Shown: positions 25,946-34,125, counted from the first letter of the stretch. The stretch: 34,125 nucleotides of DNA from JBNKFV01 sp050290265 (GCA_050290265.1 JBNKHI010000040.1:1-34125), one strand, 5' to 3'. Translations and numbers: made by a program. Notes: generated from the letters alone by a model not told the origin.

Positions 25946-26308
25946 TTGTATGCACATCAAATACGCGGCGCTGTTATATTCACGCCAACTAAATAAGTCA
26001 GCCCCTTTTTTATCCGCTATCGGAGCTATAGGCAACGTGACAGCACTATGGCCAATCGGTAATTGGGTTTCTCGCAGGGTGGTGTGGCCCATATCGAGAG
26101 CTCAGCAACAGCTTTTGGGTTCGGTATCCGCCGGCTAACTTTATTGAGGTTGTCATTCTTGGCTAATCAACGGCCTTTCTGGTTGTCCTGATTGTTCTAG
26201 GTTGTCGCTCCTAGACGCATAATTATCTCCCGTCCTCCCTAGAGATAAGCGCCCCTCTGCGGTACAATCCGCGCTCTTTTAAAACCGCGAAATGAGCCGT
26301 TAACATCC
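25946..26308. other. Intergenic region upstream of prfB
   Basis: No supported gene; a 62-codon frame at 25950-26138 has no ribosome-binding site or recognisable content. GCGG-TACAAT-CCGC (26259-26272) contains a good -10 hexamer about 40 bases before the prfB start and is probably the prfB-lysS promoter, although its -35 box is poor. Confidence 0.5.
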
Positions 26309-27404
26309 ATGGAAATTGCACCTTATCAAAACGCCCTGAAAGATCTGCAAGCGCGCACCGATGTGCTTAGGGGGTATCTTTGACTACGACCACAAGAAAG
26401 AACGCCTGGCTGAGGTAGAACTTGACCTGGCAGAGCCTGATGTCTGGAATGATCCAGCCCGGGCTCAGGAATTAGGCCGCGAGCAGTCATCGCTGGAAGC
26501 CGTGGTCAAAACTATCGACACACTGGATGTTGGCGTAGTGGATGGTCGCGAATTGCTGGAAATGGCCGCAGATGACGATGATGAAGAGCTGCTGGCGGAA
26601 GTACAGTCTGAAATCGATAAGTTGACGGGTAAGCTGGAAGAGCTTGAGTTTCGGCGTATGTTTGCCGGTGAAATGGATGCTAACAACGCATACCTCGATA
26701 TTCAGGCCGGTTCTGGCGGCACGGAGGCTCAGGATTGGGCTGAGATGATTTTGCGTATGTACCTGCGTTGGGGTGAAGATAAGGGGTTCAAAACCACTTT
26801 GGAAGAGTGTTCAGCCGGCGAGGTAGCGGGTATCAAGAGTGCTACCATACGTTTCGAGGGTGAGTATGCATTTGGTTGGTTGCGCACTGAAACCGGTGTG
26901 CATAGGCTGGTGAGAAAGTCCCCATTTGACTCGGGTAACCGCCGTCATACCTCATTTAGTTCGGTATTCGTATCGCCAGAAATTGATGACAATATTGAGA
27001 TTGATATCAATCCAGCGGATGTCCGTACTGACACCTACCGCGCTTCCGGTGCCGGTGGACAGCATATCAACAAAACCGATTCAGCAGTGCGTTTAACGCA
27101 CGGGCCTTCGGGTATTGTTGTGTCTTGCCAGAGTGAGCGCTCCCAGCACCAGAACCGTGACAAAGCATGGAAAATGCTGCGAGCAAAAATGTATGAGCAG
27201 GAAATGCAAAAGCGTCAGCAAGCGGCTCAGGCTCAGGAAGACAGTAAGTCAGATATTGGGTGGGGGAGTCAGATACGCTCCTATGTGTTGGATGACCAGC
27301 GAATTAAAGACCTTCGTACCAGCGTGCAAACCAGTAACTGTCAGGCGGTGCTGGATGGTGCACTTGACCAATTTATTGAAGCCAGTTTAAAAGCTGGCCT
27401 TTAA
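26309..27404 (+). CDS. prfB: Peptide chain release factor 2 (programmed +1 frameshift)
   Basis: Recognises UGA and UAA stop codons and triggers peptide release. Translation starts at ATG 26309, reads 24 codons, meets an in-frame TGA at 26381-26383 and must shift +1 to continue, giving join(26309..26380, 26382..27404) and 364 residues (E. coli 365). The stop-codon recognition tripeptide SPF is at 204-206 and the catalytic GGQ at 249-251. Residue 245 is Ala, the common form, rather than the Thr of E. coli K-12. The shift autoregulates RF2: low RF2 favours frameshifting. It is followed 42 bases later by lysS, the same order as in E. coli. Confidence 0.98.
26369..26384 (+). promoter_or_regulatory. 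prfB programmed +1 frameshift signal
   Basis: AGGGGG (internal Shine-Dalgarno-like element), three bases, then CTT TGA C. This is the canonical RF2 recoding site: the peptidyl-tRNA on CTT slips forward one base at the slowly read TGA. Confidence 0.97.
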
Positions 27405-27446
27405 CTTTTTATAACTGCAAATACGACAATATTCGGTAGAAAACTC

Positions 27447-28961
27447 ATGACAGAGAAAAACCCACAAAATGCACAGCCGCAAGATGAAAACAAACTTGTT
27501 GCGGTGCGCCGAGAAAAGCTCAGTGGATTGCGTGAGCAAGAAGGCCCAACGTTTCCAAATACGTTCCGCCCGACGCATAAAAGCCAGGACCTAAAAGACA
27601 CCTATGGCGAAAAAACCAAGGAGGAGCTGGAAGCCTTAGGCGAAGTTGTGGCGGTAGCTGGCCGTGTTATTGCCATGCGTGGTGCGTTTTTGGCGATTCA
27701 GGATGTTGCCGGACGTATGCAGTTATATGTGTCTAAAGAAGCGCGTCCGTTTGCGAAGAAGTTAGACCTTGGTGATATTGTGGGTGTTAAGGGTGCATTA
27801 CACAAATCGGGCAAAGGCGATTTGTATGTACAGATGGATGAGCCTCAGCTACTGACTAAATCACTGCGCCCATTACCTGATAAATTCCATGGTCTGGCGG
27901 ATCAGGAAATGCGGTATCGTCAGCGTTATGTTGACTTGATTGCCAACCCCGAAGTGCGCGATGCTTTTGTGACGCGTACGAAAATCGTTCAGTTTATTCG
28001 CAACTACCTTAATGATCGTGAGTTTCTGGAAGTAGAGACGCCGATGCTGCAAGCTATTCCCGGCGGTGCTTCAGCTCGACCTTTTATTACTCATCACAAT
28101 GCATTAGATATCGATATGTATCTGCGCATATCGCCTGAACTTTATTTGAAGCGTTTGGTAGTTGGCGGATTTGATCGCGTTTACGAAATTAACCGCAATT
28201 TCCGTAATGAAGGTCTGTCTACTCGTCATAACCCGGAATTCACCATGCTTGAGTTCTATCAGGCTTATGCTGACTATAACGACTTGATGGATTTAACCGA
28301 GGACATGTTGCGCAAGATTTGCGAAACAGTGCTGGGGTCAACCGAAGTACGTAGCACCGTTAAGAATGCTGATGGTGAGGTTGTTAAAGAAACCGTATAT
28401 GACTTCACGCAGCCATTTGTACGCATGAGTGTTTTTGATTCTATTTTGCACTTTAATCCCGAGATAACGGCCGATGTGCTAGCCGATGAACAAGGGGCTC
28501 GCAAGATTGCGGAAGGCCTGAAAATCCCACTGAAAGATAGCTGGGGTTTGGGTAAAGTTCAGATCGAAATTTTCGAAAAAACGGTTGAACATCGGTTGGA
28601 TCAGCCTACGTTCATTACCCAGTACCCAACTGAAGTGTCACCGTTGGCGCGGCGTAACGATGAAGATCCGTTTGTTACTGATCGTTTTGAATTTTTTGTG
28701 GGTGGCCGTGAAATCGCAAACGGGTTTTCAGAGCTTAACGATGCAGAAGATCAGGCAGAACGCTTTCAGGCCCAGGTTGCCGAGAAAGATGCAGGTGATA
28801 TCGAAGCGATGCATTACGATGCCGATTACGTACGGGCACTGGAATATGGTTTGCCACCAACTGCGGGGCAGGGTATTGGTATCGACCGCTTGGTTATGCT
28901 GTTTACCGATTCGCCGTCTATTCGCGATGTGCTTCTATTTCCAGCGATGCGCCCTGAATAA
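27447..28961 (+). CDS. lysS: Lysyl-tRNA synthetase, class II
   Basis: Charges tRNA-Lys with lysine. The 504 residues equal the E. coli enzyme in length. The N-terminal OB-fold anticodon-binding domain (about 60-150) includes VAGRVIAMRGAFLAIQD. The class II core shows RQRYVDLIANPEVRD, motif 2 FRNEGLSTRHNPEF (from about 252) and motif 3 GIGIDRLVMLF near the C-terminus. It is co-transcribed with prfB and ends before a strong intrinsic terminator. The ribosome-binding site is weak (GGTAGAAAACTC). Confidence 0.98.
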   Translation: MTEKNPQNAQPQDENKLVAVRREKLSGLREQEGPTFPNTFRPTHKSQDLKDTYGEKTKEELEALGEVVAVAGRVIAMRGAFLAIQDVAGRMQLYVSKEARPFAKKLDLGDIVGVKGALHKSGKGDLYVQMDEPQLLTKSLRPLPDKFHGLADQEMRYRQRYVDLIANPEVRDAFVTRTKIVQFIRNYLNDREFLEVETPMLQAIPGGASARPFITHHNALDIDMYLRISPELYLKRLVVGGFDRVYEINRNFRNEGLSTRHNPEFTMLEFYQAYADYNDLMDLTEDMLRKICETVLGSTEVRSTVKNADGEVVKETVYDFTQPFVRMSVFDSILHFNPEITADVLADEQGARKIAEGLKIPLKDSWGLGKVQIEIFEKTVEHRLDQPTFITQYPTEVSPLARRNDEDPFVTDRFEFFVGGREIANGFSELNDAEDQAERFQAQVAEKDAGDIEAMHYDADYVRALEYGLPPTAGQGIGIDRLVMLFTDSPSIRDVLLFPAMRPE

Positions 28962-28995
28962 CTCTTGGTTTTTTGCCGGTTTATGTTTTTATAAG

Positions 28996-29029
28996 ACCTC
29001 TGTCGTAGCAATACGACAGAGGTTTTTTT
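28996..29029 (+). terminator. Rho-independent terminator of prfB-lysS
   Basis: A perfect twelve-base stem (ACCTCTGTCGTA with TACGACAGAGGT) with a GCAA tetraloop runs straight into seven T. It begins 35 bases after the lysS stop. Confidence 0.97.
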
Positions 29030-29061
29030 GAGATGAATATTTTATCAATGGCAAGGGCCTA

Positions 29062-29529
29062 ATGATTCACGCTATTTATGTTGCGAAAAAACCGAAGGAT
29101 CCTCTTCAGCAAGTTGATGAGGTTCAGGTTGTTTTTGGTGCGGGTATTACAGGTGATCGATATTTTAAAAAAGCAAAATACCCTGGGCAGAATGTGACTT
29201 TTATCGAGCTGGAGGCCATTGAGAAATATAACGAAGACTTTGGCCAGGCAATTGGTATGAGTGCTACTCGGCGCAACATTGTTACTGAGGGCGTAGATTT
29301 AAATGCGCTGGTTGGTAAAGAGTTTGCCATTGGAACGGCAAAATTTCGCGGGGTTGAACTTTGTGAACCGTGTAGTTTGTTGGGGCGTTTGTTGGAAAAT
29401 AGTGCAATGTCTCGGGCTGATGTGGTGCGCGCTTTTTTAACCAGCGGAGGGTTGCGCGCCGATGTTATTCAAACAGGTATTGTTAGCGTTGGGATGCCCT
29501 TTGATGTAGTCGAATCCAAGCGAAGTTAG
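29062..29529 (+). CDS. MOSC-domain protein
   Basis: A 155-residue protein consisting of one MOSC domain, the molybdenum-cofactor-sulfurase C-terminal fold that binds Moco or carries sulfur. Visible features: GITGDRYF near the N-terminus, RRNIVTEGVDLNALVG in the middle, and ELCEPCSLLG with the conserved cysteine pair typical of stand-alone bacterial MOSC proteins. AAGGG lies four bases before the ATG. It stands alone after the lysS terminator. Which molybdoenzyme or sulfur acceptor it serves is unknown; no molybdenum enzyme gene is in the window. Confidence 0.88.
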   Translation: MIHAIYVAKKPKDPLQQVDEVQVVFGAGITGDRYFKKAKYPGQNVTFIELEAIEKYNEDFGQAIGMSATRRNIVTEGVDLNALVGKEFAIGTAKFRGVELCEPCSLLGRLLENSAMSRADVVRAFLTSGGLRADVIQTGIVSVGMPFDVVESKRS

Positions 29530-29873
29530 TAGCTAGTGTCGATCTAATGTGAGCCTGATCATCCTTCGCTCTATTGAGTGCCATTCGCGTACCAATCCCA
29601 CGTACAAAGCCTAGTTGCAGTTTTGCAAGATGCAGTCTCTAGCGCCCATTCTCTAAATCATTCTCTGTTTTATTTGCTTCTCATTCTCGCAGCGTTGCCC
29701 TTGTTTCGTAGTAATCGCTGTTTGTCGCGGTTTTACGGTTATCTAAGTGTCTGTGTGCGTTGGCTTGATTCTTGAATATCCTGATTGTAGGTCATGGTCT
29801 ATTTCCTTGGCTAAGGCGAGGGAGTTGGGCTGGGTCAGCGTTGTAAACTACTTGGTTGGGGGTAATAAAACTT
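29530..29873. other. Intergenic upstream of the mechanosensitive channel gene
   Basis: About 340 T-rich bases. A GTG-initiated 65-codon frame (29578-29775) includes a hydrophobic run but no ribosome-binding site and was not accepted. No hairpin or clear promoter was found. Confidence 0.45.
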
Positions 29874-30965
29874 ATGGATGAATTAGTGTCCACCTTAGAG
29901 GGGTTGCCACCCTATGTCGCCATTGGCGGTATTCTGTTGGTAACCGTCGTGTTATTGCTGCTGATTAATCAGTTGATTTTACGTCGGGTCGCTAATGTCG
30001 TTGCGTCTAAGCGTTTTGAATTTGGTGGTATTTTAGTTTCGGCATTAAAGTTTCCACTCACTCTGCTCGCGTTATTACTTGTCATTGTTGAATTGAATTT
30101 GCTATTAACTTTCTACGAGTTGAATAACGAAAGCCTGCAGTTAACAACTCCGGTCGTCGCTAAAATATTTATAATCCTCGCGATCATTGTCTTTGTGGAC
30201 CGGTTTTCTGCTGGTTCTTTGGCTTACTATTCACACCAGTCGGATTTACTGAAGAATAGTGGCAGTATTACCAAAGGCATAACTCGTTTACTGGTTTATG
30301 GTCTGGGTACACTGGTTTTATTCAGTACGTTGGGCATTTCGATTACCCCAATTATTGCATCGCTTGGTATTGGTTCATTAGCGGTAGCGTTGGCGTTGCA
30401 GCCAACCCTGGAGAATTTTTTCTCTGGCGTGCAATTGGTGATGGATAAGCCTATCCGGGTGGGTGATTTTATTGAGCTGGATTCTGGAGAGCAGGGGTTT
30501 GTGGAAAAGATAGGTTGGCGCTCCACCTGGATTAAAATGTTGCCGAATAACATGATTGTTATGCCCAACAGTGTGTTATCTCAATCTAAAATAGTGAATT
30601 ACTTCTATCCAGAAAAGGAGTTGTCGGTTCCGGTTGATGTGGGCGTGCATTATAGTTCGGATCTGGAGTTTGTTGAGCGGGTAACGATAGAAGTTGCACA
30701 GCATATTCTGAAGACCCATAAGTGGGGTGTGCCCGAGTATGAAACTTTTGTGGTGTATCACACTTTTGACAGCTCAAGTATTAATTTTACGGTAATGTTG
30801 CGAACACGAGAGTATTTTAATCGCTTCTTTATAAAATCTGCCTTTATCAAAGCATTACATAAACGTTATGCTGAGGAAGGTATTGTTATTCCTTATCCAA
30901 TACGTGCGATCAATGTGGATCAGGAAGGGGCAAAGTTTAAGCTGCCTGTTGATTCGGACCAGTAG
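29874..30965 (+). CDS. Small-conductance mechanosensitive channel, MscS family
   Basis: An inner-membrane channel that opens under membrane tension to release solutes during osmotic downshock. From the ATG at 29874 it has 363 residues; a TTG at 29856 would add six, but GGGGGTAATAAAACTT before the ATG favours 29874. Hydrophobic helices lie at about 15-33, 55-77, 94-110 and 135-150. The pore helix and its exit carry GIGSLAVALALQPTLENFFSG, the MscS hallmark of alternating Gly/Ala, followed by the beta domain VGDFIELDSGEQGFVEKIGWR and PNNMIVMPNSVLSQS. The C-terminal alpha/beta part ends near residue 345. Confidence 0.93.
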   Translation: MDELVSTLEGLPPYVAIGGILLVTVVLLLLINQLILRRVANVVASKRFEFGGILVSALKFPLTLLALLLVIVELNLLLTFYELNNESLQLTTPVVAKIFIILAIIVFVDRFSAGSLAYYSHQSDLLKNSGSITKGITRLLVYGLGTLVLFSTLGISITPIIASLGIGSLAVALALQPTLENFFSGVQLVMDKPIRVGDFIELDSGEQGFVEKIGWRSTWIKMLPNNMIVMPNSVLSQSKIVNYFYPEKELSVPVDVGVHYSSDLEFVERVTIEVAQHILKTHKWGVPEYETFVVYHTFDSSSINFTVMLRTREYFNRFFIKSAFIKALHKRYAEEGIVIPYPIRAINVDQEGAKFKLPVDSDQ

Positions 30966-31016
30966 TTTTCTGTCCGGAAAATACTAATAATCTAAAAAAG
31001 TGAATAAGGATATTTA

Positions 31017-31346
31017 ATGAAAACTGTCTTGATTAGTAATATTGAAGTGGTGCCAGGCAAGCGTGTTATTGAACATTTGGGTTTGGTTCAAGGAAGTACA
31101 GTAAGAGCTAAGCACGCCGGCAAAGATTTTATGGCGGGCCTAAAAAATCTGGTGGGCGGAGAGCTAAAAGGATATACCGAGCTACTCTCAGAAGCGCGCC
31201 AAGAGGCTGTAGACCGCATGTCTGAGCAAGCGGTAAGTCTGGGTGCGAATGCAGTGGTGAATGTCCGTTTTGCAACTTCTGCCATCACCGCTGGAGCGTC
31301 TGAAATACTGGCGTATGGTACTGCTGTATTGCTTGAGGACAAGTGA
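31017..31346 (+). CDS. ybjQ: YbjQ/UPF0145 family protein
   Basis: A 109-residue cytosolic protein of the YbjQ (heavy-metal-binding domain, UPF0145) family. Typical pattern: VPGKRVIEHLGLVQGSTVRA at the N-terminus, a GGELKGYTELLSEARQEA helix near residue 50, then GANAVVNVRFATS and EILAYGTAV at the C-terminus. AAGGATAT precedes the ATG. Its stop overlaps the start of a second YbjQ-domain gene (TGATG). Despite the domain name, no cysteine or histidine cluster for metal is seen here; these proteins form pentameric rings of unknown role. Confidence 0.9.
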   Translation: MKTVLISNIEVVPGKRVIEHLGLVQGSTVRAKHAGKDFMAGLKNLVGGELKGYTELLSEARQEAVDRMSEQAVSLGANAVVNVRFATSAITAGASEILAYGTAVLLEDK

Positions 31347-31804
31347 TGGAAGCGTTTATCCAGCTGGGTTTTTTTATCACCTTGTTAGCCATTGGTTATA
31401 TTTTTGGTCGCAGGGCTGAAGTTAAACATTATCGGTCAATTGCCAGTAGGGAACAGACCTTAGGTCATATCGTAGTGACGACTGAGCGCCTGCCAGCGGT
31501 TGAGTATATGCGGTATTCTTCGGGCATGGTCTGTGGCAATGTGGTGATTTCTATTGACTACTTCAAGCTGATTGCTGCGAGCTTGAGAAGTCTGCTGGGT
31601 GGCCGAATAGCTGCCTATGAATCACTGCTTGATCGAGGCCGGCGTGAAGCGATATTACGGATGCAGCAAGAGGCTGCTGAGGTTGGAGCGGAGCTGGTCA
31701 TTAATTTAAAATTTGAGACCAGCCGAATATCTGGCAATGCCAGTCGAGGTATCGGGTCGATAGAGGTGCTAGCTTATGGCACTGCTCTGGTTCCTCCGCG
31801 TTGA
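31346..31804 (+). CDS. Membrane-anchored YbjQ-domain protein
   Basis: A 152-residue protein: an N-terminal transmembrane helix (FIQLGFFITLLAIGYIFG, about 4-21), a short basic linker, then a YbjQ-like domain (VVTTERLPAVEYMRY, LGGRIAAYESLLDRGRREA, GAELVINLKFETS, IEVLAYGTAL). It overlaps the stop of ybjQ by one base (TGATG), with GAGGA upstream, so the two are translationally coupled. A GTG at 31343 would add one residue. A soluble and an anchored YbjQ from one mRNA suggests a mixed ring or a membrane recruitment partner, which is inference. Confidence 0.88.
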   Translation: MEAFIQLGFFITLLAIGYIFGRRAEVKHYRSIASREQTLGHIVVTTERLPAVEYMRYSSGMVCGNVVISIDYFKLIAASLRSLLGGRIAAYESLLDRGRREAILRMQQEAAEVGAELVINLKFETSRISGNASRGIGSIEVLAYGTALVPPR

Positions 31805-31837
31805 TTCTGGCAGCCTTAGTCAATTGATAAATTTGTC

Positions 31838-32755
31838 ATGAAGCGCTTAACAAAGAACCCGACTTTTCCTGAAGGTATAAATACGTCGCTAGAGCATCCG
31901 TTGAAAGAGTTTGGGTGGTTAGTGTTGGGTGTTACAGGCTTTATAGCAGTGGCTGTGATAGTCCTGGCTTTAGCCGCACAATGGCTGGCGCCCTTAATTC
32001 CTTTTCGGTATGAAGAGAGCTTGACTAGCGCGTATGAAGCCACCACAAAACAGCGTGTAGGGAATGCCAGTGGTGAAGCTGATGCGACGTTTCTGGCTGC
32101 TCAGGAGGCCATTGCAGGTTTGGGGCACTCTTTGGCGGACAGAGCGGATTTGCCCGAATCTATGACGCTACATTTTCATTTGCTGGAAGATTCCGAAACG
32201 CCGAATGCATTTGCGACACTGGGTGGTCATATCTTTGTAACCACCGCATTGCTTACGCATGTGACGTCTGAAAATGCTCTGGCAATGGTGCTTGCCCATG
32301 AAATAGCGCATATCAAGTACCGTCACCCCATTCAAAGTTTAAGTCGCGGGCTGCTAGTACAGGTATTTTTGGCTGGTTTGACCGGCAATCAGGATTCTGG
32401 CGTGTTACAGGGGATTCTGGGACAAACCGGGTTACTCACATTGTTACAGTTTAATCGAAATATGGAGCAGGCATCTGATACGGAAGCCCTAGCGGTATTG
32501 GAGACCGTTTATGGCCACACGCTAGGTGCAGATGAGTTTTTTAATGAAATGCTCGCTAAAAGCCACCAGCCAGCGTGGCAGGAAGTGTTTCAAACCCACC
32601 CTAATATAGAAAAGCGAATTAAGCGTATTCGCGAGCCTCGATCGAATAAGCACGCTCTGACTGCCAGTACAGATCCTGCTCCGGTGCTAATCCCGATTGA
32701 TTCGCGGATTGTTCAATACTTGTCTCAGCTGAAGCTACAAGACCAGCGCCAGTAG
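31838..32755 (+). CDS. M48-family zinc metalloprotease, membrane-anchored
   Basis: A 305-residue peptidase with one N-terminal transmembrane helix (about 26-50) and the catalytic domain following. The zinc site is HEIAH (154-158), with Glu210 in NMEQASDTEAL as likely third ligand. ATLGGHIFVTTALL and FQTHPNIEKRIKRI are typical for the Ste24/HtpX-like M48 branch. It begins 33 bases after the YbjQ pair on the same strand, so the three form one unit. The domain's cell side cannot be settled from sequence. A role in envelope protein quality control is plausible from family relatives. Confidence 0.9.
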   Translation: MKRLTKNPTFPEGINTSLEHPLKEFGWLVLGVTGFIAVAVIVLALAAQWLAPLIPFRYEESLTSAYEATTKQRVGNASGEADATFLAAQEAIAGLGHSLADRADLPESMTLHFHLLEDSETPNAFATLGGHIFVTTALLTHVTSENALAMVLAHEIAHIKYRHPIQSLSRGLLVQVFLAGLTGNQDSGVLQGILGQTGLLTLLQFNRNMEQASDTEALAVLETVYGHTLGADEFFNEMLAKSHQPAWQEVFQTHPNIEKRIKRIREPRSNKHALTASTDPAPVLIPIDSRIVQYLSQLKLQDQRQ

Positions 32756-32781
32756 CCCCGGTTTTGGTGAGTCGGTAAGCG

Positions 32782-33504
32782 TCAGTCCTTCAACGACTCC
32801 TTTTTTAAATCGCCTTCCCAACGTTCGGCAACAATGGGTTCTCCAGTCACCGGATGGTTCTTGTGAAAAGGTAAAAGGCGTACTTCCGGCCAGAGCCAGT
32901 CGTCTGTCATTAGCTCGTCCGGGCCCAGTGGATCGGCAGGGTAGGTTGTCGTAGGAAAAGGCACATAGTTGGCGCGGGTATGCGCCCAGCCAGTGTCGAA
33001 ATCCGCATGCCATTGGGGGGAGTAATTTAAAATATGAATGCGCCAGACGCCGTCGATTTTTTTGTAAGTATTTTCATAAATACCGCCTTCCCACCATTGG
33101 CGAGCTTCTCCAAAATCCTCGTGACGACCTGCCTGCATCATACTGCGATACCGTGCGAGTGCTGTGACACCGTCCTCTTGGATATCGACAATGTCCTGCA
33201 GTTGCGGGTGGTCTAACAGGAATCCGTTAATTGGGCCATTGTTGCCATGGGTAAATTGGGCTTGAAAACGGTCGACATACAGACGTTTTACGCCGGCTTT
33301 ACCTTTGTAGATACCACCGTGAAACCGGACTTGAGCATCATCGGTAAATAGGTCCACTGTTTCACGGTAGAGGCATTTATCAATGAGATAGCCATATAAG
33401 TGCTGTAATTTGCGAACGGCTTGTTCGTCTTCTGTGATGGTAACGCGCTTAGTCAGGGCTTCTATTTGGCGTTCCAGCGCCTCTATTCGACGTGTTTCGG
33501 ACAT
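32782..33504 (-). CDS. SnoaL-like / NTF2-fold protein
   Basis: A 240-residue protein. The first 24 residues form a short amphipathic coiled-coil-like helix (IEALERQIEALTKRVTITED), followed by a SnoaL_4-type NTF2-like domain (about 25-165) with KLQHLYGYLIDKCLYRETVD, FTDDAQVRFHGGIYKGKAGV and DGVWRIHILNYSPQW. The C-terminal 70 residues are rich in Trp, Pro and His. AAAGGAAT lies before the ATG. Such proteins occur as dehydratases, isomerases or ligand binders in steroid and aromatic catabolism; no catalytic residue can be assigned. Its stop faces the M48 gene with 26 bases between and no visible terminator. Confidence 0.8.
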   Translation of the reverse strand: MSETRRIEALERQIEALTKRVTITEDEQAVRKLQHLYGYLIDKCLYRETVDLFTDDAQVRFHGGIYKGKAGVKRLYVDRFQAQFTHGNNGPINGFLLDHPQLQDIVDIQEDGVTALARYRSMMQAGRHEDFGEARQWWEGGIYENTYKKIDGVWRIHILNYSPQWHADFDTGWAHTRANYVPFPTTTYPADPLGPDELMTDDWLWPEVRLLPFHKNHPVTGEPIVAERWEGDLKKESLKD

Positions 33505-33871
33505 TGTGCATTATTCCTTTATTATGATTTTATGGGCCCAAGTATAGATAGAGTGTACTGATGCTGTAAGGGCTGAAAATGGAAGCAGGGGTTCCTTATG
33601 TGGAACATACAGACAGCTCTGTGGTGAACGGCTTAGAGCAGCTTGCCTGTGGAGATTCCTGTCTGCATTGAACGTTCCAGCCCGAAGAAGGGTGTGTTGG
33701 ACGCGTAGCACTCGTCAGTTTTATACCTAGTAGGGGTGCTCCGCGGAGGGGCGCTCTATTTAACCCTTATTTTTCGTGACTGGGTCAACGGTATATGTCT
33801 AGTAGTCCGTCTATTAGTAGGTATACTGCCTTTTTTCACCTCAAATTCTCGTTGTATCTATCAGGTTTATT
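33505..33871. other. Intergenic region with a potential structured RNA
   Basis: About 365 bases between divergent genes, with no supported coding frame. It contains the nested inverted repeats at 33591-33679 and, at 33735-33758, two similar nonamers GGGGTGCTC and GGGGCGCTC flanking a CTCCGCGGAG palindrome. Both divergent promoters must lie here. Confidence 0.45.
33591..33679. repeat. Nested inverted repeats, possible structured RNA or leader
   Basis: TGGAAC (33601-33606) pairs with GTTCCA (33674-33679), CAGACAG (33610-33616) with CTGTCTG (33659-33665), and GCTCT (33616-33620) with AGAGC (33635-33639). Alternatively GTTCC (33591-33595) pairs with GGAAC (33602-33606), excluding the long stem. 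On the minus strand this would lie in the leader of the SnoaL-like gene. Confidence 0.4.
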
Positions 33872-34125
33872 ATGTATCGCAGTATCTGTTCCAAAGCGTT
33901 AACGCTTCTTTTGCTTTTATCTCTAACCTTTGCTGTGACAGCGCAGGAAGAGAATGTCATGAGCAGTGGCGAGGATCAGGAAATTATCGATGAAGGGGAT
34001 CTTGGTGATGGGGAGAGTTCCCCCACCGTTTCAGAAAATGACACGGATATCGCAGAACCTATCGTAGAAGCGGAGAATATTGATCTCAGCAAGCCGACGG
34101 CACAGCCCGCCGCTGAAGAGGTATT
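33872..34125 (+). CDS. Secreted acidic protein, N-terminal part (runs off window)
   Basis: ATG at 33872 opens a frame still open at the window end (84 codons seen). The first 24 residues form a clear Sec signal peptide: MYRSICSKALTLLLLLS, then LTFAVTA with cleavage before QEEN. The mature part is strikingly acidic and low in complexity (runs of Glu, Asp, Ser), like a disordered linker. AGG precedes the ATG by about seven bases. No family can be named; it could be the unstructured head of a larger periplasmic or outer-membrane protein. Confidence 0.75.
   Translation, partial: MYRSICSKALTLLLLLSLTFAVTAQEENVMSSGEDQEIIDEGDLGDGESSPTVSENDTDIAEPIVEAENIDLSKPTAQPAAEEV

Noticed and set aside
25950..26138. 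A 62-codon frame upstream of prfB
   Set aside because: No ribosome-binding site and no recognisable content, in a region expected to hold the prfB promoter.
29578..29775. A GTG-initiated 65-codon frame with a hydrophobic stretch
   Set aside because: No ribosome-binding site, T-rich composition explains the hydrophobic run, and nothing resembles a known small membrane protein.
33736..33993. An 85-codon frame overlapping the start of the secreted acidic protein
   Set aside because: The overlapping frame from 33872 has a clear signal peptide and ribosome-binding site; this one has neither.
1..34125. CRISPR arrays, tRNA or rRNA genes, integrases, intact insertion sequences
   Set aside because: No regularly spaced repeats, cloverleaf-like sequences or transposase/integrase motifs were seen by eye on either strand.

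Overview
The window looks like a chromosomal segment of a Gram-negative gammaproteobacterium, most plausibly a marine oligotroph of the Cellvibrionales type. That placement is inferred from protein family resemblance and tandem TonB receptors; no marker gene comparison was possible. Housekeeping genes at both ends frame an accessory block of roughly 16 kb devoted to uptake and breakdown of an unidentified, probably aromatic, compound.

Region 1 (1-9.2 kb): the succinyl-CoA synthetase pair sucC-sucD, closed by a bidirectional terminator; a cobalamin-dependent methionine synthase encoded as two adjacent minus-strand genes (homocysteine domain, then folate/B12/SAM domains) separated by an in-frame TAA and six more bases; and hrpB, an ATP-dependent helicase. 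A C-terminal scrap of a zeta-toxin-like kinase gene lies just after hrpB.

Region 2 (9.7-17.1 kb, all minus strand): a tight five-gene catabolic operon in transcription order flavin monooxygenase, VOC-type extradiol dioxygenase, alpha/beta C-C hydrolase, cyclase-family hydrolase (reading frame broken at a T-run that is also a canonical -1 slippery heptamer) and fumarylacetoacetate-hydrolase-family enzyme. A NodD-like LysR gene lies upstream, with a 13-bp direct repeat at 22-bp spacing in the promoter gap, followed by an AraC/FeaR-like regulator gene. The suite reads as hydroxylate, open the ring, split the side chain, and hydrolyse to central metabolites. It recalls flavonoid A-ring degradation operons, but the substrate is not proven.

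Region 3 (17.6-25.9 kb, all plus strand): glyoxalase I, a cupin related to 2,4'-dihydroxyacetophenone dioxygenase, quinone-dependent D-lactate dehydrogenase (dld), and two closely related TonB-dependent outer-membrane receptors with strong hairpins behind each. A short, very basic 35-codon reading frame with a good ribosome-binding site sits between the receptors.

Region 4 (26.3-34.1 kb): prfB with the classic programmed +1 frameshift, lysS with a strong terminator, a MOSC-domain protein, a small MscS-type channel, a three-gene unit of two YbjQ-family proteins plus an M48 metalloprotease, a minus-strand SnoaL-like protein, and the start of a secreted acidic protein cut by the window edge. No tRNA, rRNA, CRISPR array or intact insertion sequence was recognised.
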